Shown one piece after another: positions 34,590 through 45,789 of a stretch of DNA of 64,000 nucleotides. The position numbers were made by a program, and so were the translations under genes. Under the pieces are notes generated by a model, which saw nothing but the letters and a program-made list of their open reading frames with translations, made no database searches and was not told the DNA's origin. Numbering within the stretch: position 1 is the first letter of the stretch; each line of letters starts with the position of its first letter. Source of the DNA: Diadema setosum (lineage: Eukaryota > Echinodermata > Echinoidea > Diadematoida > Diadematidae); assembly GCA_033980235.1 (NCBI GenBank), contig CM067065.1, positions 21,766,837-21,830,836 on the forward strand, given 5' to 3'.

Positions 34590-35257
34590 GGGGCGCAAGG
34601 GATTTTTGGTTCAAATTTTTCCAAAAGCACCAAAATTTGACACACATGTAGCCCAAAACATACTATTTCGATTTTTTATGGGCGCCAAGAAGGGCGCCCT
34701 CTGGGGCGGCCATATTGGCAAAATCCAATATGGTCGCCATGTAGGTTTAAAGGTCACTTGCAATTGTAAACATAAAAGGTTATAATCATTGAAATAGTCA
34801 GGTTAAGAGGTTTTCTGGGTCAAGGAATTCGAATCTGAAGTTGTTTTTTTTTTTGTGGTCTGAAGTCAATTTTTCCTTATAAGGTCACCTTAAGGTCATT
34901 TAGGGGTCAAGCCATTGTATTCATAACAGTTTATTGAAAAAATGGCGTGCCCATTGTCAATTCCAGGAGCACCAGCCTTAGTAACAGAATTGCAGTTGTC
35001 GACGACTGAAAAAAAAGGCGTATTTCTTGTGAAGGGCGCCCTCCGGGGCGGCATATTTGCAAAATCCAATATGGCTGCCACCTACGTTTAAAGGCAAGTC
35101 CATAACAAAAAAAAAAAAAACTCTAAAGTGTTACAATAATTTAAAAAGTCAGCTTTAGAGGTTTTATGGGTCAAGGAATTCGATTCTGAAGTTGTTTTTA
35201 TGGTCTGATGTCAACTTTTCCGTATAAGGTCTCCCTAAAGGTCATTTGGGGTCAATT
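34590..35257. repeat. Dispersed repeat with CCATATTGG motifs
   Basis: Contains GGGCGCCCTCTGGGGCGGCC, CATATTGGCAAAATCCAATATGG and GTTTAAAGGTCAC, repeated with variation at about 35035-35090. An inverted relative lies at 41040-41380. The MITE at 35258 is inserted at its right edge. Confidence 0.6.
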
Positions 35258-35938
35258 GTGACCGTGCACCTCAAAACGAACATAAAGTCGCACACACTGA
35301 TTTTGCGTGAGGACTGAAGATAAGTGAAATGGGTCAACCTAACCGAACTTGACTTTTTCATATTTTCTGAAAGAACAGGTCTTCTTTTACATTATGCTAA
35401 AATTTGGTATCATAAAACGGGCAGGAAAGTGTGGTTTTTTTTTAGTAGTTTATCTCGAGCATTTTCGGTAGAATAGTGTCATTAGGTGTGTCTTTAGAAT
35501 CCCTTTTTCATTCTTGTCCACACTCTTCACTTTCAACTCTAATAATTTTCAAAAGGATACCGCTACTGCTTTAAAAATTGGCATTAATAATAGACAGAAT
35601 GTGTTAATGAGGCATGCTTAATTTCATATTAATCTGATAATCCCTTCATTGTTGTTACTCTGGTGGTTTACTTCCTGTTTTTGTCCCATTCATCGCACAG
35701 CCAGCACGGCTTGGTAAAGATTAAGCGCTTGAATAGACACTGTGCTTCAGAGCCTCTTTTCTCAGTTCACGCTTTTCCTGAGTTTGTGCTTTCTTTCCAA
35801 TATTTAGATAGGTTAGGAGAGCCCATTTGATTTCAGTTATACATCATTTTAAAGCTAAAAGTCTGCTCTTTCAGAATATTGTCTTAACTAAAAATTCATG
35901 TCTGGCGACTTTTTGTTTGTTTTGAGGTGCAGAGTCAC
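35258..35938 (+). mobile_element. MITE family A, complete reference copy
   Basis: 681 bp with about 33-bp inverted termini: left GTGACCGTGCACCTCAAAAC then GAACATAAAGTCGC; right GCGACTTTTTGTTTG then TTTTGAGGTGCAGAGTCAC. Flanked by AATT on both sides. No open frame. Confidence 0.88.
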
Positions 35939-38740
35939 AATTCATTATATTCACAATAGGTAATATAGAAATTGGCTTGCCTACAGTCAATACTAGTATA
36001 GGAGGAATGCCAGCCCTGCTAATAGAATTGCAGTTGTTGAGGGCTGTGGGAGAGGGAGAGGTGGGCTTTCTCACGAGTAACATCAATATATCTGCTTTCG
36101 TGTTGAAATTTCAAACATTAGGTATACAGTCATGAATTATAATAAGAACCCCTTTTTGAGAGTAATTAGGTTTAAGGAATCTTACTCAGATCCTTATTTC
36201 ATAATCAAATTTGAAGACTTGGTAACCCTTCAATTTCATTTTTAATGATTACGTACGGTAATTTTTTTCTGCGTCATTTCAATTATGGCCTGTTATAATA
36301 ATGGCTACACAAGCTTTTAAGTGAAGTTCTGTCCAAAGCTATGGAATATTATAGTTTATGTCACAATCATTCCATTAATTATTTTTACATTACAGGCGCT
36401 AAGAGGAAATGTCCTCACCCACTGGTCATATTTGCGGTATCCAATATATTTGCATTTGCGTTAATGACAGGCAAAAGAGCTAGTTAGAATTATGGGTAAT
36501 GCCCTTTAAAAGAGTTTTCAAGATTTGATTATTGAATTATTATTTTCATCTTCATCTGCAAGGAATACAATAAAAGCATACATATATGAGAAATAGAATC
36601 CTATTGCTACCTAATGTATTAATCGTTTAGCAATAAGGGGGGGGGGGGCTACTCTCTATGTTACCAGCGTCCTTGACATTGCCACTAAAAAGAGAAGTGT
36701 TTTTATTTCTCTGTTGCAGTTCAGGGATCCTCAATCACAATAGATATTCATAATTCAGATTTAAATTCAATGGAATAATAATTATGAGGATCACTCATAA
36801 TCTGGATAAAAAACGAAAAACGTGTTTAAGAGAGTTTTCAGTACATCAGGTTGGCATCAATTCGCTATTTTCGAACTTGTGTAAGAAAGTTCTATTTTAA
36901 AGTCCTTATAGGAAATTTATGTGCCTCCACAGTTAAATATGCCGTTCAGGGAACATGACGGTCCTGGTGACGCCACGTAAGGAACAAGCATATTTCACAG
37001 GTGCCACAGTGACACCATTAACAGGGTACAGATTAGATATGCTATAGTCCAACTTTCATGACACCTTCTAGGGTCTGTTAAGATTCTATCCAAAGTGCTT
37101 GGACGCAAATTGGTATGATATCACAAGACTTTATACGTTGGTATCTCGTTGGTCTGAAGACTATAGGTTGCAACTCTACTCCTGGCAACATCTCAACGAC
37201 AAACGTCTCCTGGAGACGAGCCCGCCAAACTCCTGGATTCATAGGAGAATCGAACATTTCCGATTTTTGCAGAGACTATTTCCGTCTTCCAGCTTGTCTC
37301 CGAGACGTCTTTGCGAAGTCTCCATCACTGTGGTCATGTCGTGGGGACTAAATTTGTCTGCAACATCTTCGAGATGTCCCCGCATCTTGTGGAGACCGTA
37401 ATAATAATGGCGTCTCTGATAAGTCCCTGCGACGGCAAAAGCCGTGCCAACATCCCCGTGACTTCCAAGCAAATACGTTGTCCCTTTGTTTGAAGACGTC
37501 GTGGACGTCGCCCTGGAAATCGCGTTAGTTGTGATAGCGAAAATAATTTCTTCGAGACGCTGGCATTGCGACAATGTCTCCTCCAGTCAGATAGGCCCTC
37601 AATCCCCCTCCCCCTTCACTTTAAGTTTGCAGTAATATCAAACTACTGACCATGGCTCGTCTGACACCTGCTCTACATTGTGCATTTTCACCTTCATTCA
37701 TTCATTTCATTATTTTTTTTTTCATTTCCATGTTTTCCACCTACCAATGCATGCCTTGAAACAGCTTTGGTGCATGAGCACGATTATTAAAGTAGTTAAT
37801 GTGTCAGTGAGCTCTGGTTTGCTGGCCCATACTACTTAGGCATTTTGCATGCCACATAAAAGCAAGTCTGAAGTAATGTCGGACCCTGTCAGTGCCTGAT
37901 GTTGGGCTCTGGGAGTGGGACTCTGGAGGAGAGGTATGCTGTACAGGAAAGAGCTGAAAAGGCATTTATCTTTTCAATACCACGACCCACCCGTAACTCC
38001 CTCAGATCAAAGGGATTAAAAAAGCACACTACCGAAAATGTGATGCTATGCTCATCCGTGCGATTGTATACTGTTTTCAGAATATGCTTTCAGAAAACAT
38101 TATGTAAGCCTTTGTAAGGGTATCTTTGCGCAGATCGCATCTAAGTTGTTGGAAAGCTGAAGGGTTGTGAGATCACAATTCCTTTTGGATATTTCCGTCT
38201 CGAATCAGGTGCTCAGGATGAATTGTCCTCCCATTTATTCTCGGATAAACTGTGCGCTGATAAATGAGGGCAGTTCTTTATTTTTAAATCTCAATTTTCA
38301 GGAAGCCGCTACGCTCTTCCAATCATAATTTGAGATTTGAGTGGTGCCATCACCATCTCTTGTCAGAGGACTGCACAGTGTTGCTGCGCAAAAAAATGTT
38401 GAGATTATTTTCTTCAGGAGCAGTATCCCTTACAACAGCAATAGGTGTTCAGTTTCCCTAGTCATTTGCGCTTTCAGTAAAGAAACGGTTTCGTTTGATA
38501 AAAAGAGAAAAAAGAAGAAAAAAAAAACACCTTCAGCTGAATTGTCTTCACCTACTCTGATACGATACTGCTATTAACGGACTTTAATGATCGAATTTAG
38601 TTAACTGCCCCTAGAATACTGGTCTGACCTGGATTGAGGAGCTCGATTCCCCGGAAGCAAGGGAGAGTAGGCATACAACAATTTCAGCAGGAGGAGAATC
38701 ATATCGCTTGCCAGCTGGAAAGTTATATAATTGACCATGA
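35939..38740. other. No gene recognised
   Basis: Mixed AT-rich sequence. The 37100-37580 part is GC-richer with repeated GAGAC/GTCTC words (for example GTCTCCTGGAGACG), which open overlapping frames of 60-111 codons on both strands. None shows a domain. Confidence 0.35.
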
Positions 38741-38744
38741 AAGG

Positions 38745-38920
38745 TGACGAGGTGGCTCAGTCGGTAGCGTATGGCTTGCGGTCTACAGACTTGTGTTCCG
38801 GAGCGGGTTCGAATCCCACTTATCTCAAGTCTAGCTGAGCAATAATGTGTGTTGTCATACCGTCCCCTCTAGTAGAGGCACAACACTTTGCACCTCATCA
38901 CTTAGATATAAAAAGTGGAA
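38745..38920 (+). mobile_element. tRNA-derived SINE
   Basis: A box TGGCTCAGTCGGTAGCG (38751) and B box GGTTCGAATCCC (38805) are near-perfect pol III promoter elements. The tRNA acceptor halves do not pair, the spacing suits a tRNA with a long variable arm, and an unrelated body with CTCTAGTAGAGGC follows. A true tRNA gene is therefore unlikely. Confidence 0.7.
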
Positions 38921-39199
38921 GTCCCTTGTTTGAAAGAATCACAAACCCAGACACATGAAAAGATCCCCAATCGGCATACCGTTATCGGAAAACTCAAGGT
39001 GCATAAACCGGTAAAGTGGTCCACCCCAACTGACCAGCTAGTTGCATACGGGCCATCCAGCTATCTCGTCAGAAAGAAAAAAAAAAACCGAAGACAAAAT
39101 AAGATTAGGCATGTTTATTACCCTCGTTGCCATTGCACCCTGATTCGGCACCTTGGAATAGGATGGCGGCCTAATTTAAGCATGTATAGGCCTATATAT

Positions 39200-39446
39200 G
39201 AAGAGTTTGTTTGCAAAACCCGACAAGTCAATGTTTGTCAAATGGAGATATTTGCGATTAAAGGTCAAGAAAAATAAAGAAAATAATAAAATATTTTTTG
39301 CTTCTTTTGACCATAACTTCAAAAATGTACCTTTATATGTAGTGACCAATATATCATTTAAAAGGTATTATTTTGTATTTTATGACAGAAACTGTACTTC
39401 AAAATCTTCAAAAATGGGCTTATCGGTTTTTGCTAACAAACGCTTC
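39200..39446. mobile_element. MITE family B, copy 2
   Basis: 247 bp, GAAGAGTTTGTTTGCAAAAC to GTTTTTGCTAACAAACGCTTC, flanked by ATAT; same length as copy 1 but inverted relative to it. Confidence 0.8.
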
Positions 39447-39459
39447 ATATATATATATA

Positions 39460-39510
<51 letters not shown>

Positions 39511-39526
39511 TATATATATGTATATA
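39447..39526. repeat. (AT)n microsatellite
   Basis: AT tract between MITE B copy 2 and a MITE A copy; both probably inserted in or expanded this AT sequence. Confidence 0.95.
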
Positions 39527-39527
39527 T

Positions 39528-40217
39528 GTGACCCTGCACCTCAAAACAAACAAAAAGTCGCCAGACATGAATTTTTAGTTAAGACAATATTCTGAACGAG
39601 CAGACTTTAAGCTTTAAAATGATGTATAACTCAATTCAAATGGACTTTCCTAACCTATCTAAATATTGGAAAGAAAGCACAAACTCAGGAAAAGTGTGAA
39701 CTGGGAAAAGAGGCTCTGAAGTACAGTGTCTATTCAAGCGCTTAATCTTTACCATACCGTGCTGGCTGTGCGATGAATGGGACAAAAAACGGGAAGTAAA
39801 CCACCAGAGTGACAACAATGAAGAGATTATCAGATTAAACTGAAATTTAGCATGCCTCATTAACACATTCTGTCCATAATTAATGCCAATTTTCAAAGCA
39901 GTAGCACTATCCTTTCAAAAGTTATTAGAGTTGAAAGTGAAGAGTATGGACAAGGTTTTTTCAGAAATGAAAAAGGGATTCCAAAGACACAACTAATCAC
40001 ACTATCCTAACAAAAATGTTCGAGATAAATTGCTGAAAAAACACACTTTCCTGCCTGTTTTATGATACCAAATTTTAGTGTAATGCAAAAGAAGACCCGC
40101 TCTTTCAGAAAATATGAAAAAGTCAAGTTCGGCTAGGTTGACCCATTTCACTTATTTTCAGTCCTCACGGAAAATCAGTGTGTGCGACTTTATGTTCGTT
40201 TTGAGGTGCACGGTCAC
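39528..40217 (-). mobile_element. MITE family A, complete copy
   Basis: 690 bp, GTGACCCTGCACCTCAAAAC to TTTTGAGGTGCACGGTCAC, flanked by ATAT on both sides. Collinear with 32776-33463. Confidence 0.87.
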
Positions 40218-40345
40218 ATATATATATATATATATATGTATATAATATATATATATAAGCAAAGAAAGGAAAAACTGACCAGAAAACTTTGAGCAAAGAA
40301 AATGAGAAAAGAAAACGAAACCGATGGAAACCCATTTTCTGTGCT

Positions 40346-40592
40346 CAAAATTTTGTTTGCAAAAAACGATAAGTCCATATTTGCCAAATGGAGATATTTG
40401 CGATTAAAGGTCAAGAAAAATAAAGAGAATAATAAGAAAATTTGTGCTTCTTTTGACCATAACTTCAAAAATATACCTTTATATGTGGTGACCAATATAT
40501 CATTTAAAAGGTATTATTTTGTACTTTATGACAAAGACCATAACTCAAAATCTTCAAAAATGGACTTATCGGTTTTTGCAAACAAGCTCTTC
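40346..40592. mobile_element. MITE family B, copy 3
   Basis: Right end intact (GGTTTTTGCAAACAAGCTCTTC, ATAT). The left end is altered in its first bases (CAAAATTTTGTTTGC), within a GA-rich insert at 40258-40345. The interior matches copy 2. Confidence 0.72.
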
Positions 40593-40807
40593 ATATATAC
40601 ATATATAATATACACTTGGTGATTCTATCCTTCTATGAAGAGTACTCGATATCCTCAAAGGAAGAGCTTTAGACATAAAGCTCTTCTTTTTTCTTCGTTG
40701 TCATTTTAGCTGATGATTGCCCCTAAATGAAGGTGGCATGAAACTCCGAGTGGCCATAAAATACGGATGAACCTGCTGTCAACCGAGTGAACTTGTTCCA
40801 ATACTTC

Positions 40808-40855
<48 letters not shown>

Positions 40856-41039
40856 CTTAAATATAATTTTTTCCATTTATTTGTCATAATCATTATTTAT
40901 ATGTAGGAGGATGGAACCGCTCTTGGCCCTAATTGACCATTGAAGGAGTGTGGAAGAGATGACAAATGGGACAAAATAGGGGTACCAGTGCATTGCAGTT
41001 GAATGCTCACAGACGCCATTTCGAAAAATGCACAAAATG
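40593..41039. other. No gene; (AT)n at 40813-40852
   Basis: Contains a hairpin-like AAAGGAAGAGCTTTAGACATAAAGCTCTTC at about 40656 and an AT tract. Nothing coding. Confidence 0.45.
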
Positions 41040-41380
41040 CCTGAATTGACCCTTATTTGACCTTGAAAATGACCTTGAGAGGTGATAGTGACCTTGAATT
41101 GCAGAAATGCTGTTTAGAATGGCATTCTCTAACCCAGTAAAATCTTCCACATGGGATTCATAACGTTAATCAACCTTTTCAATTTGTAACTGCAGTTGAC
41201 CTTTAACCCGGATGGTGGCCATATTGGATTCCACCAATATGGCGGCCCCAAGGGTTTTCAGTCTTGGCGCCCATCAAAAATCGAAAGAGTATGGTACAAG
41301 GGACCTATGAGCCAAATTTGGTGCTTTTGGAAGAATCTGAACCAAACAACCCATTTTGAGCCCTTAGGCCACCAACTATT
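41040..41380. repeat. Dispersed CCATATTGG repeat, inverted copy
   Basis: GGTGGCCATATTGGATTCCA, CCAATATGGCGGCCCC and GGCGCCCATCAAAAATCGAAA are the complement of blocks at 34660-34760. Contains several TGACCTTGA words. Confidence 0.6.
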
Positions 41381-42027
41381 GGACTTTAGCATACAAAAAG
41401 ACAATTCATGTAAAATGGAAAACGTACAGTTGATGATATACTAGCTGTCTTTAATCGTCATATTACAACGGCCTGTAAGCAAACTGCTCAATTCAAAGGA
41501 TACAATCATAATTTAACTTATGCATTGACATACATGTATGCAACAGTGTAGGCTGGCAATCATGTAATTTCCATAAACAATGATTAACTTCAGTAATTCA
41601 ATTAATCGAATTGCAAGAAAAACGTGTGCGCTCAAGATCTTATAACATGTATCTGCGCAAATTTGGCCAATTTCACTTTAGGTATCGGCGCTTTGAAGTA
41701 AAAGCAGAGAATTCTGGCATGGTCTGGTCTTACTTGATTAATAATATATCTTTCTGAGAAATAATTCCCTGACAATTTCTTGCAAGTTAGTGTCTCTGAA
41801 CTCTTTTAAATTCACGTTGATTCATAACATGTTATGTAAATCTCATACATATTTAGTATGAACAGTTTGCAATAAATCATATTGCAATACAATAATTAAA
41901 CACGAACATGATTGGCTTCTTCAAACCAACTTACATGTTAAGATACAACCTACATGCACAATTTCTGTGCCACAGTTCTTGGCGTGCCTCCCAATGACAG
42001 TGATTTCTCAATGAGGATTTGTTCAAT
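41381..42027. other. No gene recognised
   Basis: AT-rich sequence without motifs, downstream (minus sense) of the gypsy-type remnant. Confidence 0.4.
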
Positions 42028-43700
42028 TCATTTCCCAGTACCAGAGTACCTGTGAACATTCCGCCAAAATCTAATTTCTGTTGTGGGTTTCAAAAATGAA
42101 ACAAGGACTTGCAAACTTCCATTCTTAAATCTCGCTCTGTGTATGGTCACAGTCTTGTCAGTTGGGACATTCACTAATAGTTTGAATTGCTTTCCTAACT
42201 CGTCTTGTGTCAGTGAACGTGGTATTGCAATGCCTTGATTATCTTGAATGGCTGATTTATAGCCATTGATGCCTACAGGTTCAGTTTGTCCTGAGTTTAG
42301 AACTTGGTCATTGTCAAACAAAGACACTTGTTCATCGTTTTCGTCCATGAAATGAAGTGTTTCGTCAGTGTCTCGTTTGGGTTGGTCATTCTGCTTGCTT
42401 AAAACCTTACAATCGTGGCGAGTGGTTTGTGCGGCACGGAGACGAACGCGACACGCTGCCTTCCCCATTCTGTATCTTTAATGTCGTGACACCGAATGAG
42501 AATAGCGCTGGCTCAATTGGTCAGCGAACACCACTGAGACTCGAATTCACCTGACCCAAAATGCTTGTCCGAGACAAGCGAGCTTCCGAATGGACGCACA
42601 CTCTCAGTGCGCCTGCGCATGGAGAGAGGCTAAAAGAGCCACACGTCTTTTGGCCTCTCTCCTCCAATCACCGCAGCACGAGGTCACAATGTTTGTGTAT
42701 GATGCGCGCGCGCACACACACATACAGACACACACACGTGTCTCAGTGGCAGCAGCAGTGTCCCACACGGGTATGGATATAGCACTGAGTCTGGCTTTGC
42801 GTAATTGCATGCACAAACTTCGGTCGTTCGGGAGTTTACGAAATAACGCACCATTATCAACTTATGGGTGACGATGGTCCGACTTTAATGTTTCCTTAAG
42901 TTTTTGTGCGTGATGTGTTTCGTGTCACTTGTTGCCCTCACAAAACAATGTTTCAGTCTATTCAAACTGAACACGTCCCTAAGTATCTTTCCTTTAAACG
43001 TTGCTAGAATGTATGTTTTGTCAAGCACTTCATGTATTACTAATGGTCCACACCATTCGGCTGCGATTTTCTTCGAGTTACCTGTTAAGGAGGAACTTGA
43101 GGGTTTGTACAGGTACACTAATTGTCCTACTGACTAGATTGGATTCCTTCTCAGCTTCTGAGAGATTTCAGCATTTTGCTTGCCTTGCCTTTGTGTTTAC
43201 AAGGTTAGCATCGTTCTGGAAATGTGCTGAAATTTCTTTTTGAGATGGTCAACAAATTCTTCGTACGTTGGTGACAGTCCAGTCAGGGGTTGACGGTCAA
43301 GTTTGTCAAATTTAGTTGTTTACGTCGGAATACACGCTGGAATGGGCTGTGATTGCCTAAGTAGTTACACGAGAAAGAGTTATTTAAGCATAACAAGCTG
43401 TTGAGGCATATCGAGGCCAGGCATTACCATACTGGTTCAAATTCACTTTCAGAAACTCTGAAAGTGTGCGAATGTGTCTCTCGACTTGCAAGCTTCCGTG
43501 ACTCTCAACACGAATCGCTTTCTTGACTATGTGTAGTGTGTCGCACAGTGTAGTAAACAGTTTGCTGGTCAGTGATGCGGTTGCAGCCGTATCCGTGATC
43601 AAACAAGATGGTGGACCAAATATACTGAAAACTTTCTGAATCAGGTCCCCACTAATCGTTTCAGCATCCAAAGATTTCAAACCCTCGCTTTGCCGACTGA
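42028..43700 (-). pseudogene. Ty3/gypsy-type pol remnant (integrase and C-terminal tail)
   Basis: Three minus-strand pieces. 43680-43384 has VFSIFGPPSCLITD, VESHGSLQVERHIRTLSEFL (integrase core: the second catalytic Asp, then GxxER..RTL). 43118-42885 has KKIAAEWCGPLVIHEVLD, TYILATFKGK, SLNRLKHCF (the C-terminal GPF/Y-like module). 42468-42028 is a 146-codon acidic tail of unknown role. The segment between 43384 and 43120 is broken by stops. No LTRs or gag were found. Old retroelement copy, described only. Confidence 0.75.
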
Positions 43701-43920
43701 CTATTTTTGAAGTTTCAAGTAGAAATAAAATGGGTGGTTCGATGGTCCATCAAACCAAGTTTGGGTGATAAAATAAAGAAGAGGGAGCAAATGAAGACAA
43801 AAATGTTCTTCTTTCTCCCGTAACGTGGGCAAAGAAATATCAAAGAAAAAATACGAGGTCCTGAGACCCATGGATTCCCACGGGTGCCTGCTTATTAAAC
43901 CTAATGAATATGATTTCCCT

Positions 43921-44060
43921 CTCCCAAAATAATAATGATGGAATGATGATATAATAATATTAGATATAATTATAATAATAATAATAATGAAATCATTATA
44001 ATATTGGTGATTGTTATAATAATAATAATTATAATAGTAATAACAACGATGACAATTATG
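43921..44060. repeat. (ATA)n-rich tract
   Basis: Imperfect ATAATA repeat beside the gypsy remnant. Confidence 0.85.
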
Positions 44061-44235
44061 ATATTTATGTACAGTCTGAAGCAGATAAACGGGTGATTCA
44101 GTGATATATCAAACCAAGGTTTGGTGATAAAAACAAAAAGAAGAGAGCAAACGAAGACGAAAATATTCTATTTCTCTCAGCACAATAGCAACAAAAACAC
44201 CAGGGGTCTATATATTTTTCCAAGTTCCTTCAAAA

Positions 44236-44790
44236 CTGCTAATGTAATGCCGATTCATAAAAAAAGATGATCCAACATGTGTAACTAATTACCGTCCCGT
44301 TTCTATTCTTTCTAGTTTCTCCAAAATACTCGAGAGAATAGTGCATAATAGGTTGTATGGATTTTTATGTCAGAATGATTTCTTCAATACTGATCAATTC
44401 GGTTTCCGAACCAATCATTCCACTGATCACGCGCTAATGCAATTATTCGATAGAGTATCGAATGCCCTGGTAGATCGTAAACATGTAATTGGTATATTTA
44501 TGGATCTGACCAAGGCATTCGATACTCTTGACCACAAAATATTATCATATAAGCTACGACATTACGGGGCTCGGGGTACTGCACTTACATGGTAAGCAAA
44601 CTATTTTTTATGTAGAAAACATTTTGTTTTCTTTGATTCAGTATCCTCAAATACATTACCTGTAACATGTGCAGTCCCCCAGGGTTCAATTTTAGGTCCA
44701 TTATTGTTTCTAATCTACATTGATGATATTTCAAACGCATCATCCATGTTACAGTACATATTATTTGCTGATACAAACCTTATATAAAAA
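44236..44790 (+). pseudogene. LINE reverse transcriptase fragment
   Basis: YRPVSILSSFSKILERIVHN, FFNTDQFGFRTNHSTDHAL, GIFMDLTKAFDTLDHKIL (motif A), a TAA at about 44593, then VPQGSILGPLLFLIYIDDIS and LFADTNLI. The expected FADD catalytic pair has lost one Asp. It ends abruptly at about 44790. Non-functional; jockey/CR1-type. Confidence 0.85.
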
Positions 44791-44804
44791 CAAAAAAAAA
44801 CAAA

Positions 44805-45400
44805 TAAAACATGGTTTTACAACCGTAACCATGGTATAACCATGGTATAACCAAAGGTATGGACGGTTTTACAATGGATCGATGGTAGTCCATGATTTTT
44901 AATTCATATCCATGGTAAATGTGAGGCGGAAATGTGGTAATACCATTGTTAAAATACCACAGTTATGATAACATGATAAAACTTTCATTTTACGACGGTT
45001 TTAAAGCCATGGTGAAAATATCATTGTTATACCACAGTTTTAAGAAATTAAAAAAACAATGGTGAGAAAACCACGACAAAACCATCGTTCTACTATGGTA
45101 AAAATAGCATAACAATATAACAATGGCTGTAACCATCGTTCCACAATAGTATAAAAACAATGGTTAGGAAACCATGGTGTAACTCTCGTTTTACCAAGGT
45201 TGAAAACCATCGTTATAAAACCATGATTTCATCATGGTTTTATAATAGTGTATACGATAGTAATAAAAACATGATTTTAACCATGGTTTTATGATAACAC
45301 AAAAGCACTAGTTATAATACTATGGTTAAACTTTCGTTTCACAAAGGTTGAAAACGATGGCTATTTACCATGATATTTTAATTAATATAAGACTAGTTGT
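44805..45400. repeat. Degenerate ACCATGG/AACCATGGTT palindrome field
   Basis: At least a dozen variants of AAAACCATGGTTTTA, ACCATCGTT and ACCATGGTATAACC in both orientations at 15-30-base spacing, with no constant period. No coding frame. Confidence 0.75.
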
Positions 45401-45745
45401 GGTAGCGGAATTTCTCATGAATAGATATTGAAGCATTCAAACCCTGGCCATTGTTCAGGACCACTGTCAGGGTGTTAACCACGCACTCCCATACACACCC
45501 ATTTACCCCTGTGCAAAGAGAAATTTTGTACAGGGGGTTGAAAATAGAGCAAAATCTTGAACCTAACTGTGAAATTAATCATGGATTTCATGAAACTGAT
45601 TCATGCTTTCATTTTTAAACCACCTTCAACCAAATTGTACACTATTCAGCTATCACTTATATAAATAAAAATGTTACCTGATATATAGGTTTTGAATTAT
45701 TAAGAATCAAAAGTGGGAAATGTTTTTTGAAACACCTAGTAAGTA

Positions 45746-45748
<3 letters not shown>

Positions 45749-45787
<39 letters not shown>
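45749..45787. repeat. (AT)n microsatellite
   Basis: AT tract directly before the 4.6-kb element copy 1; continued on its right side at 50366-50407. Confidence 0.95.

Positions 45788-45789
<2 letters not shown>

Noticed and set aside
37099..37574. Overlapping frames of up to 111 codons on both strands
   Set aside because: GAGAC/GTCTC-rich sequence keeps all frames open; no domain or splice support.
38751..38825. tRNA gene
   Set aside because: A and B boxes are good, but the acceptor arms do not pair and a SINE-like body follows.
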